A model generated the notes under the pieces. The model worked only from the letters and a program-made list of their open reading frames with translations, searched no databases and was not told the DNA's origin. Positions 1 through 6,237 of a DNA stretch of 6,742 bases are shown piece after piece. Numbering within the stretch: the stretch's first letter is position 1; each line of letters opens with the position of its first letter. Location: contig CAZHKH010000083.1 of NCBI GenBank assembly GCA_964532515.1, positions 1-6,742 of the forward strand, written 5' to 3'. This stretch comes from TMED161 sp964532515. GTDB taxonomy: Bacteria; Fidelibacterota; Marinisomatia; SCGC-AAA003-L08; D37C17. A program made the position numbers and the translations under genes.

Positions 1-595
1 GACTAAACTCCTATTCATATTGCTGTTATTTGTTGGGTGTTTTGATGAGTATTCTCCTATAGAGCAAGGAGATGTCTATGGTTGCACAGATGATACTGCC
101 TGTAACTATAATCCAAATGCTAACAATGATGATGGTAATTGTTATTATGCAGAAGATTGTGATGATGAAGGACCTGAAGTATTTAGCGGCGTTACTGAAA
201 CCGATACAAATGGAAATTTAATTGGAGAAGTCGATTCTGATGACTGGTGTCAGTTTGAATTTGATATGGATGAAACGGATACAGTGTTTGGACTAAATCC
301 AGTATATCCAAACCCTGTAACTCTAGCAAATTGGGGACCATTTGGAGATTCATATCAGATTTGCTATCAGCTTTCAACTCCATTTGATACAACATGGAGT
401 AATTTTAATCAAATAAATATTGATATAGTAAGCTCTGGTAATGATACGATATACAATTTTGATGATGACTATGCAAATGGACAGATTGGAATCTGCGCCT
501 ACATTCCAGACTCTCTAGTCGTAGATTCAATATACAGAATGCATATGACCGCTGATGACTTTAATTGCTATGGTGATATACAATTTGAACAATAA
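1..595 (+). CDS. Probable secreted lipoprotein with Cys-rich 'GCTD...ACNYNP' module and YPNP-type C-terminal domain (5' end cut)
   Basis: The reading frame is open to the left edge. The first full codons (from position 2) read TKLLFILLLFVGC, a hydrophobic signal ending in a lipobox-like FVGC. Base 1 is G in the last position of the preceding codon, so an ATG starting two bases outside the window would give MTKLLF... and is the likeliest start. An internal TTG at 20 would shorten the signal and is less likely. Next come an acidic Cys-rich stretch (GCTDDTACNYNP, then DDGNC and AEDC; a module I know from secreted proteins of marine Bacteroidetes and Marinimicrobia), an acidic linker, and a C-terminal half beginning NPVYPNPV and ending IYRMHM...CYGDIQFEQ. 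That half recalls beta-sandwich C-terminal domains of FCB-group exported proteins. Function is unknown. It lies 22 nt before the next gene and is probably cotranscribed with it. Export is fairly sure; lipidation is less so, because F at -3 of the lipobox is unusual. Confidence 0.62.
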   Translation, partial: TKLLFILLLFVGCFDEYSPIEQGDVYGCTDDTACNYNPNANNDDGNCYYAEDCDDEGPEVFSGVTETDTNGNLIGEVDSDDWCQFEFDMDETDTVFGLNPVYPNPVTLANWGPFGDSYQICYQLSTPFDTTWSNFNQINIDIVSSGNDTIYNFDDDYANGQIGICAYIPDSLVVDSIYRMHMTADDFNCYGDIQFEQ

Positions 596-617
596 ATTTT
601 ATTTATAGGGAGAAAAT

Positions 618-1346
618 ATGAAAAAAATACTCTTATTATCTTTAATATCAATTTCATTTTCACAGTACTGGGGTGGAAACATTTCAATCGGTGGGTCCTT
701 CCCGCGAGGTGAATTTGAGGACCAGGAAGTACCACCCTCTATTGCATTTGATATCAATGCGCTATACTATATTAATGACTACGCTGCTATTGGGTTAAAT
801 TTAGGTGGATCTCAATACGGTTACGCTGAACGAGAGATTCCCTTTAATCAGTGGGTGGCTCTGGGACTTATTGAAGAAACAAGAAATAGTATGGGCTATG
901 GAAATCTTCTATTAAAAATAATACCATTTAAGGGTCCAGTTAAAATTTATGGTGAGGGGCTTATTGGATTGAAGAATCTAAGTACTACAACCAAATTATT
1001 TTCACAGAGTAATAACTGCGATAATCCTGATACAGATGTTGATGAATGTGAACTTGCTTCTGATACCAATGCCTCGGATACAGCATTTGGATATGGTATT
1101 GGAGGTGGAATTGAAGTAGTCTTATCGCACATGAAAGATGAAGAAGAGAACTCAATGGGGACTCTCTCTCTAGTCGTATCTGCAAAGCACCTTTGGGGTG
1201 GTGATGTTCAATATCTAAAAGAGGGTGCTATTACGGTAACCCCAGATCCAGATGGAATTGATTTTCCAACAGTTGATTATGATTGGAGTCAATCTAGAAC
1301 AGATGTTATGCACTACAATATCGGACTACACTTTACCTCTAAATAA
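618..1346 (+). CDS. Small outer-membrane beta-barrel protein (OmpW/OMP_b-brl-like)
   Basis: This 242-residue product starts with a clear signal peptide (MKKILLLSLISISFSQ, cleavage near residue 16). The mature part is rich in alternating Gly/aromatic/hydrophobic strands, for example NISIGGSF (21-28), YAAIGLNLGGSQYGY (55-69), VKIYGEGLIGL (108-118), FGYGIGGGIEVVLS (157-170), TLSLVVSAKHLWGG (182-195) and MHYNIGLHF (231-239). Size and strand pattern suit an eight-stranded barrel of the OmpW/OMP_b-brl type. An acidic segment around 133-150 with Cys134 and Cys144 looks like an extracellular loop and could hold a disulfide. The ATG is preceded by AGGGAG (607-612) with a 5-nt spacer, which supports the start. 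It probably shares a transcript with the upstream lipoprotein gene, and the two could act together at the outer membrane. Its ligand or role cannot be read from the sequence. Confidence 0.7.
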   Translation: MKKILLLSLISISFSQYWGGNISIGGSFPRGEFEDQEVPPSIAFDINALYYINDYAAIGLNLGGSQYGYAEREIPFNQWVALGLIEETRNSMGYGNLLLKIIPFKGPVKIYGEGLIGLKNLSTTTKLFSQSNNCDNPDTDVDECELASDTNASDTAFGYGIGGGIEVVLSHMKDEEENSMGTLSLVVSAKHLWGGDVQYLKEGAITVTPDPDGIDFPTVDYDWSQSRTDVMHYNIGLHFTSK

Positions 1347-1375
1347 AAAAGGGTCTCAATATAGAGACCCTTTTT
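1346..1375. terminator. Bidirectional intrinsic terminator between convergent genes
   Basis: The perfect inverted repeat GGGTCTC (1351-1357) / GAGACCC (1364-1370) encloses the 6-nt loop AATATA. An A-tract on the left and a T-tract on the right extend the pairing to 12 bp. Read on + the stem is followed by five T; read on - it is followed by six T. It begins at the stop codon of the barrel gene and ends 21 bases from the stop of the opposing arylsulfotransferase-like gene, so it can end both transcripts. Confidence 0.93.
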
Positions 1376-1396
1376 AAAACTATTATTTATTAATTA

Positions 1397-2878
1397 TTAG
1401 TTAGAACCAAGAATTGTGTTAATAAGAAGTATTACATCAAGAACATTAATTATTCCATCTTGATTTATATCTGCCGCTGAAGATTGATCTACCGCCCCTA
1501 GTATCATATTAACAGTTAAAACAACATCCAAAATATCAATAGCCTCATCTCCATTAACATCTCCAAGGGTATACGCAGGGTCAAAAAACTCTGGTGGGTA
1601 CTTGCTGGCTCTTGCAATCATTGAATTATTACCTGGCAGCTCATATTGATATACTATTTCACCTGATTCGGTAACTTCTTTTATTCTTGCATGCTCAGCT
1701 TCAGTGATTAGTGTATTTCCATTTGGCATTCTAAATGCGCCACTCTGCATCTGAGAAGAAATATTATAATCGTATATCCAGGTCCATGAATCTGGGCCAT
1801 AGGGGTTGTTCCCACTTAATTCATAGCTGCCATCATCTTGAAGGGGACTCACAAGCTCTAATACTGCCGCATTGTTTCCTGAATGATGATTATTAAATAA
1901 TATTAGGTTTCCAGCTCCTGGATATCCTTCTGGAATCCAATTAACACCATGCTGAGAATCAAGAATATTATCAGTGCTATTTCCTCTGTCGTAGTTTGAT
2001 GGACGACCCCATCTATATAAAAAATCACCACCCATACCACTATTCCCGCCAGCATGAGATGCTGCCTCTTCTGTCGTAGTGCTATGGTCTATGATGAAAA
2101 TTTCGCCTTGATGCCTTGATGAAAATATAATTTGATCTAAATCTGCATTGTAGTCAATTGCATTTACATGCATCCAATCTGCATTTGTTTGTCCTCCGGG
2201 ACCTCCATTACTGCCAACACTTCCACAATTCACATCAAATAACTCTGGATGTTCTGAGATATCACCATAGTTATCTAAAGATGCATCAACATTCTGAACT
2301 AAATGATCTGTAATGTGCCACTCCCAAACCACTGCATCAAAGTCATCAATTGATTCGGTTCTACCATCAAGCGTAGGCTGAATCTCAAAGAAAGCAGTTC
2401 CCCACATCTGATTTAAATTGTTCTCTACGCTGGTACGGCCAAAAGCCTGCCATTCGCTTGAATAAAATCGTTCCCAAGCAATGACAATGAAATTTCCATT
2501 TGGAAGAACAGCTATATCATGATGATGATTGTAGTCATTACTATCAATGTTGTAAGTGTAGAGGATATCTCCATCCCAATTATATATAACAACCTTTCCA
2601 CCAACACCTCCTGTATCCATAGATGGATTATTCGAACGGCAGGGGTAGTACAGCAATGCATTTTCAACGCCACCATCTTCACTTGGTAAAAAATATGGCA
2701 TGCTTGCAGGTCCATTGCTGTGGGACCATGTATTTACGGTATTACCGTTCCAATCTTTGTAATAAGTAACATTACTTCCACCACTACCTCCAGGACTATA
2801 AAGCATATATCCTTCATAAACATCTGCACTGAGGAATGTAAAGGTAATTAATAAAATCTTTATTGTGTTTAAAAACAT
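1397..2878 (-). CDS. Secreted arylsulfotransferase (ASST)-like beta-propeller with C-terminal dockerin-type repeats
   Basis: This 493-residue protein has a signal peptide (residues 1-18, ending FLSA). Residues about 20-432 match the ASST family, which are six-bladed propellers that move a sulfuryl group from a phenolic sulfate donor to a phenol without PAPS via a sulfated histidine. Family-like motifs, in order, are HHHDIAVLPNGNFIV (118-132), DWMHVNAIDYN (234-244) followed by SSRHQGEIFIID (253-264), YRWGRP (288-293), QHGVNW (309-314), NNHHSG (329-334) and FRMPNGNTLITEAEHARIKEV (382-402). H237, R255/H256, H310 and H396 are candidate active-site residues; exact equivalence to the E. coli enzyme needs alignment. 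Only two Cys (80 and 218) occur. The C terminus has two dockerin-type Ca-binding repeats, starting DVNGDEAIDILD (440) and DINQDGIINVLD (470). AGGAGA (2884-2889 on the minus strand) lies 5 nt before the ATG. The acceptor is unknown, and a non-enzymatic propeller cannot be excluded. It is divergent from a PAPS-type sulfotransferase operon. Confidence 0.82.
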   Translation of the reverse strand: MFLNTIKILLITFTFLSADVYEGYMLYSPGGSGGSNVTYYKDWNGNTVNTWSHSNGPASMPYFLPSEDGGVENALLYYPCRSNNPSMDTGGVGGKVVIYNWDGDILYTYNIDSNDYNHHHDIAVLPNGNFIVIAWERFYSSEWQAFGRTSVENNLNQMWGTAFFEIQPTLDGRTESIDDFDAVVWEWHITDHLVQNVDASLDNYGDISEHPELFDVNCGSVGSNGGPGGQTNADWMHVNAIDYNADLDQIIFSSRHQGEIFIIDHSTTTEEAASHAGGNSGMGGDFLYRWGRPSNYDRGNSTDNILDSQHGVNWIPEGYPGAGNLILFNNHHSGNNAAVLELVSPLQDDGSYELSGNNPYGPDSWTWIYDYNISSQMQSGAFRMPNGNTLITEAEHARIKEVTESGEIVYQYELPGNNSMIARASKYPPEFFDPAYTLGDVNGDEAIDILDVVLTVNMILGAVDQSSAADINQDGIINVLDVILLINTILGSN

Positions 2879-2923
2879 TGATATCTCCTCGATATGGTTT
2901 TCACATTTAATCCGCTAGTATAT

Positions 2924-2929
2924 ATTATA
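2924..2929 (-). promoter_or_regulatory. Candidate -10 element for the arylsulfotransferase-like gene
   Basis: On the minus strand these bases read TATAAT, an exact match to the sigma70-type -10 consensus. It would give a transcript start near 2917 and a leader of roughly 40 nt containing the AGGAGA ribosome site. No good -35 hexamer is visible 16-18 bases upstream, and the region is very AT-rich, so a chance match is quite possible. Promoter consensus in this lineage is also uncertain. Confidence 0.35.
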
Positions 2930-2940
2930 AACAGAATATG

Positions 2941-2957
2941 AAAATATAGTATATTTT
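2941..2957. promoter_or_regulatory. Perfect AT-only palindrome, candidate operator in divergent promoter region
   Basis: Arms AAAATATA (2941-2948) and TATATTTT (2950-2957) are exact reverse complements around one central G. The site lies in the middle of the divergent intergenic region, just upstream of the candidate minus-strand -10, where a dimeric regulator could affect both directions. The arms contain only A and T in an AT-rich background, which weakens the case. Confidence 0.3.
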
Positions 2958-3000
2958 TATGTAAATATTTGTTACATAATTTCCTATATAAAAACTAGCT

Positions 3001-3006
3001 TATAAT
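3001..3006 (+). promoter_or_regulatory. Candidate -10 element for the sulfotransferase operon
   Basis: TATAAT, an exact -10 consensus, lies 27 bases before the GTG start and would place the transcript start near 3013 with a leader of about 20 nt. Upstream matches to a -35 box are poor: TTTCCT sits at spacer 15, and GTTACA at 2971-2976 is too far away. Position relative to the gene is good, but AT richness makes this tentative. Confidence 0.4.
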
Positions 3007-3029
3007 GGTAAGTTTTAATTCTATTTATT

Positions 3030-3037
3030 AAAGGTGA
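3030..3037 (+). promoter_or_regulatory. Shine-Dalgarno-like AAAGGTGA overlapping the start of the sulfotransferase gene
   Basis: AAAGGTGA resembles the anti-Shine-Dalgarno complement but contains the GTG (3034) chosen as start. No other purine-rich site lies before that GTG within the short open stretch, which is bounded upstream by an in-frame TAA at 3016. If this is the true ribosome site, translation may begin at the in-frame TTG at 3040, two codons downstream. The protein differs by only two residues either way. Confidence 0.4.
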
Positions 3038-4155
3038 ATTTGAAGGTTGGAATATTAAAAAGATTATCTAAAGCCTATAAAACGATTGGCATTACATTCG
3101 GAAGATGGGTCTCTCCTTTGTTTGTAGGTCTATATCTACTTACTCTTAGAACATTAAATTTCCTTTTCATGAAACTAGATTGGATATTTTTTGGCCTAAA
3201 ACTTAGGAAAAAAATTGAACAACCAATTTTAATTGTAGGAAATCCAAGATCAGGTACAACATTTATTCATCGTTATCTATCAAGCAACAAGGTTGCCACT
3301 GGATCAAAGTTGTACCAACTAATTTTTACATCTATAATACTTCAAAAACTAATAAAACCTATACTACCAATTCTTGAAAAGGTTAGCCCCGCAAAATTTC
3401 ATTCAGATGAAATACACAAAACTAGCTTGGATTCACTTGAAACTGATGACCCATCATTGTTATTTAGATTCTTTGATGGGTTTTTCTTGTATGCTTTTAT
3501 TTTATCATGGGCCAAAGAAGATCTCCTTGATTGGTTTCAACCTAAAATAAGAAATAATTCAAAGCGAGATTTTAATTGGCTAGAGACCATGTGGAAACGA
3601 ACGCTAGTTACATCTAAATCAGATAGAATCGTAGGAAAATTATTCTCAATTAGCGTTAATGTCCCTGCATTTTTAGAAAAATTTCCTGATGCAAAGCTTC
3701 TTTATATGATAAGAGATCCACTCAATGTGATACCATCTGGTCTTAGTCTTGTTACAGGTGTCCTTGATAGCATGTTTGGATTTTGGAGCTTTCCAGAAGA
3801 AAAAAGACAACATTTTATTAAAAGACTGTATAGAGCTTTGGTTGAATTGCAAATACGATTTCATGATGACTGGACAAATGGTAGAATAGATAAATCAAGA
3901 GTTGCTATTGTTCAGTTTGATCGAATGATGAGTGACTTTGATGGACTGATGGATGAGATTCTTCCATTTATTGAACATAATCCATCAGAAGATTTTTTAA
4001 AAAATATTAAATTAACAGCAAATAGACAAAGAGAATATCAAAGTAAGCATAAATATGATTTATCAAAATTTGGAATCACAGAGGAACAAATTAAAAATGA
4101 TTGCGCGGTTATATACTCAACTTTCTTATCAGAAAAAATTCATGTGGGACGCTAA
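3034..4155 (+). CDS. PAPS-dependent sulfotransferase (Sulfotransfer_3-like)
   Basis: The 373-residue product has both PAPS-binding signatures. The 5'-phosphosulfate loop is ILIVGNPRSGTTFIHRYLSS (65-84), and the 3'-phosphate segment is LLYMIRDPLNVIPSGLS (222-238, with R227 and S235). The downstream YQSKHKYDLSKFGIT (335-349) is also typical of Sulfotransfer_3-type enzymes, which transfer sulfate from PAPS to hydroxyl or amine acceptors. A hydrophobic, basic N-terminal region (about 26-54) suggests membrane association on the cytoplasmic side. One oddity: many relatives have K-S-P-x-H before the 'FPDA' helix, and here the segment reads GKLFSISVN (201-209), keeping Lys202 but lacking that His. 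The acceptor cannot be told; a lipid is suggested only by the membrane-like N terminus and the neighbours. The start is GTG (TTG at 3040 is possible). It is the first gene of a three-gene operon; its stop directly abuts the next ATG. The family call is very secure. Confidence 0.92.
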   Translation: MNLKVGILKRLSKAYKTIGITFGRWVSPLFVGLYLLTLRTLNFLFMKLDWIFFGLKLRKKIEQPILIVGNPRSGTTFIHRYLSSNKVATGSKLYQLIFTSIILQKLIKPILPILEKVSPAKFHSDEIHKTSLDSLETDDPSLLFRFFDGFFLYAFILSWAKEDLLDWFQPKIRNNSKRDFNWLETMWKRTLVTSKSDRIVGKLFSISVNVPAFLEKFPDAKLLYMIRDPLNVIPSGLSLVTGVLDSMFGFWSFPEEKRQHFIKRLYRALVELQIRFHDDWTNGRIDKSRVAIVQFDRMMSDFDGLMDEILPFIEHNPSEDFLKNIKLTANRQREYQSKHKYDLSKFGITEEQIKNDCAVIYSTFLSEKIHVGR

Positions 4156-4773
4156 ATGAAAAAAATATTTATTATTCTTATAATCAATTGTATGCTATCA
4201 GCCCAATCAAAAATTCAGCATCCTGATCATGCTGCAAGAGATAACTGGATAGAACTTCAAGATGAAAGTCATGAAATATGGATTGGCTACAAAGAAACGG
4301 GTGATATTACCTGGTGTCGAACTATCTCGGTGCTTCCATTTGAAGTTGACAAAATTGCTAAAATGATTGAAGATAAAGGAAATTACTATAACATCTTTGA
4401 TAGAGTTACTGAATCAAAGGAAGTGGGCGATGATATGGTATATATAAGAATTGATATGCCATTTCCAGTTTCAGATAGAGATTATCTCGTGAAATACATC
4501 GCTACTAAAAACTCTGAAATTGCTTCCTATAAATTTCAATCTGTGAAAGAGTATGATTTCCCTGTATTTAGCAGTACTATTAGATTGGAAAATGCAGCAG
4601 GTGAGTGGTATCTAGAAAGAATAAATGATTCATCTACAAAAGTTGTGTATACATGGAATGGAGAGCTTGGGGGAAGCTTCCCATCTTATGCGCTAACCAG
4701 AGCCTGGAATACTCAAGGCAATGAAATGATTGTCTGGCTTAAAGAGTCATTAGAAGAAGTTTATAAGGATTAA
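4156..4773 (+). CDS. Exported START-domain (lipid-binding fold) protein
   Basis: This 205-residue protein has a signal peptide (MKKIFIILIINCMLSAQ, cleavage about residue 16-17), so it is probably periplasmic. The rest resembles a single START/SRPBCC domain, a helix-grip fold with a deep pocket for lipids, sterols or other hydrophobic ligands. Family-like features are W31 and I41-W42 near the start, TISVLPFEVDKIAKMIED (56-73), the hallmark PFPVSDRDY (102-110), WYLERINDSSTKVVYTW (151-167) and the C-terminal helix around ALTRAWNTQGNEMIVWLKESL (179-199). The ATG immediately follows the stop of the sulfotransferase gene with no gap; a weak GGGA (4146-4149) in the upstream gene is the only ribosome-site candidate, so translational coupling is likely. 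It may bind the sulfated product or its precursor in the periplasm, which is inference from context. An untyped SRPBCC protein is the alternative. Confidence 0.78.
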   Translation: MKKIFIILIINCMLSAQSKIQHPDHAARDNWIELQDESHEIWIGYKETGDITWCRTISVLPFEVDKIAKMIEDKGNYYNIFDRVTESKEVGDDMVYIRIDMPFPVSDRDYLVKYIATKNSEIASYKFQSVKEYDFPVFSSTIRLENAAGEWYLERINDSSTKVVYTWNGELGGSFPSYALTRAWNTQGNEMIVWLKESLEEVYKD

Positions 4774-4776
4774 AAT

Positions 4777-6234
4777 ATGAAACGACTATTAATATTATGT
4801 TTTTTTGCTCTTAGTTTTATATACTCACAAGAATCAGCTTCATCCTTAAGTGGCGATGCAAATCTTTATTTTATATCAAAACTTGAGAATGGAAGTATTA
4901 TTAAGCTTCCATATAGAATGTTCAACATATCATGGGGATATCAGCGTGATAATCAGTATGATAGATTTCAATTATCAAGTAAACTTGCACTAGAACATCA
5001 ACCATATCTTGATTATGACTCATTTAAAATAGATCTTAGAGAACTTTATGCAACGTGGCTAATCGATTTTGGTGAAATTAAAATAGGAAATCAAATACAA
5101 TCATGGGGTTTTGTAGATGAAAATAGCCCTCTCGATATTGTCTGTCCATATGATTATAATTTTTTATTCGAAGCTGGAACCAAAAGGAAAATAGCAACGA
5201 ATGCTTTATCTATGGATATGTACTATAAAAATCTAAAATTTGGTTTTACCACTACCCCATTTCACTCCAAATGGAGCAATAAATATTTTAGATTTAATAA
5301 ACTCCCTTCTAGTGAAGCTGAATTTCCTATTGAGCTTCCAGCAAGCCCAAATGATTACCAGTTTATGGAAATTGATAATACTAATGAATTTGGTGGCTAC
5401 CTACAGCTGTCCACTGATGTACTAGATGTTGGACTTTTTTATTTCAGTGGTTATGATAGAATTTTCAATGTATCTGGTATAAATATATATGAAGATACAG
5501 CTGACCAAATTGTAGATGTTATTGATACGGTTTTTAGCTATAGAAAAACAGAACTTTTAGGCTTGGGGGGAGTTCTCCTTCTAAAAGATTTATCACTAAG
5601 AGGTGATATAGGATATTTTTCTACAAATGATTTAAATGATAATGTATCAAGGCCACATCCAACTATAACCAGAGTAGAGGGAAGTTTTTCAGACCTTAAG
5701 CCAGTACCATATTTATCAAATCCTTTTGAAGAGCAGGTTGATTATTATCAAATGACTCTTCAACTTGAATATAAATTTCTAAGTGATATAAATATTATGA
5801 TGCAATACTTTAAGCATGATACTCTAAGTTATAATTCCATAGTTCCTATAGATCCTATAGATCTTCCACTCTTCTCAGCTGATGGATTCGACCCATATAA
5901 CTATTTTTATCCAGGGATGGGGTCACCTCTTGCTCTTATGACACATAATGCTCTATTAATTGGAATAGAAAAATCATTTAATGAAAGGATTTCAATTCAA
6001 TTAAGAAATTTAATGGATGTCCAATACAAAGGATACTTTATTGAATTAGTTTCTGATTATAAATTCTCAAATAAAGTGACAGGAAACTTTGCAATTAATT
6101 ATATCAGTGGAGATAAAGAGCATCCAAACTCAAAATCCAATAAAGGGGATGACTATGAAAAGGCGCTTGATTATCCTCTAAATCAGATGGAAAATTTTTC
6201 CCACTTTAGGGCTCAATTAAAATACTCTTTTTAA
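4777..6234 (+). CDS. Outer-membrane beta-barrel / porin, DUF1302-like
   Basis: The 485-residue product has a signal peptide (MKRLLILCFFALSFIYSQ, about 18 residues) and a long series of amphipathic strands ending in YSF; a terminal Phe is typical of outer-membrane barrels. The early segment LRELYATWLIDFGEIKIG (87-104) followed by NQIQSWGFVDENSPLDIVCP (105-124) recalls the 'R-E-x-Y ... G-x-Q-x-x-x-W-G ... D ... P' pattern of DUF1302-type and related porins. Later strands include GGYLQLSTDVLDVGLFYFSGY, YQMTLQLEYKFL and NFAINYISGD. The ATG is 3 nt after the START gene and is preceded by AAGGA (4765-4769) with 7-nt spacing. As the last gene of the operon it probably provides the outer-membrane step for whatever the first two genes act on, by uptake or export; the direction cannot be decided. 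The barrel call is firm and the family name is tentative. Confidence 0.72.
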   Translation: MKRLLILCFFALSFIYSQESASSLSGDANLYFISKLENGSIIKLPYRMFNISWGYQRDNQYDRFQLSSKLALEHQPYLDYDSFKIDLRELYATWLIDFGEIKIGNQIQSWGFVDENSPLDIVCPYDYNFLFEAGTKRKIATNALSMDMYYKNLKFGFTTTPFHSKWSNKYFRFNKLPSSEAEFPIELPASPNDYQFMEIDNTNEFGGYLQLSTDVLDVGLFYFSGYDRIFNVSGINIYEDTADQIVDVIDTVFSYRKTELLGLGGVLLLKDLSLRGDIGYFSTNDLNDNVSRPHPTITRVEGSFSDLKPVPYLSNPFEEQVDYYQMTLQLEYKFLSDINIMMQYFKHDTLSYNSIVPIDPIDLPLFSADGFDPYNYFYPGMGSPLALMTHNALLIGIEKSFNERISIQLRNLMDVQYKGYFIELVSDYKFSNKVTGNFAINYISGDKEHPNSKSNKGDDYEKALDYPLNQMENFSHFRAQLKYSF

Positions 6235-6237
6235 TTG
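6214..6237. terminator. AT-rich hairpin spanning the end of the barrel gene, possible weak bidirectional terminator
   Basis: The perfect 9-bp arms CAATTAAAA (6214-6222) and TTTTAATTG (6229-6237) enclose the 6-nt loop TACTCT. The right arm contains the TAA stop (6232-6234) and fills the 3-nt gap before the opposing stop codon. It is the only dyad found between the two convergent genes. The stem has just one G-C pair and no distinct T-tract after it, so it may be a weak terminator or chance. Confidence 0.33.

Noticed and set aside
947..1185. Open frames on the minus strand inside the barrel gene
   Set aside because: They overlap a well-supported gene, have no signal, motif or ribosome site, and their composition is that of an antisense shadow.
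1397..1560. Type IX secretion C-terminal domain on the ASST-like protein
   Set aside because: The tail is a clear pair of dockerin-type Ca-binding repeats and lacks the beta-sandwich pattern of T9SS CTDs.
2512..2715. Second minus-strand frame inside the arylsulfotransferase-like gene
   Set aside because: It is a +1 shadow of a clearly coding frame; the repeated His and Ile reflect the CAT/ATC-rich HHH region.
3005..3031. Eight-codon reading frame ATG...TAA just before the sulfotransferase gene, a possible leader peptide
   Set aside because: Its ATG overlaps the candidate -10 box, it has no ribosome site, and its codons show no regulatory pattern.
2879..3033. Riboswitch or small RNA in the divergent intergenic region
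   Set aside because: The region is nearly all A/T without a G/C-stabilised stem or terminator; only promoter-like hexamers and short dyads are visible.
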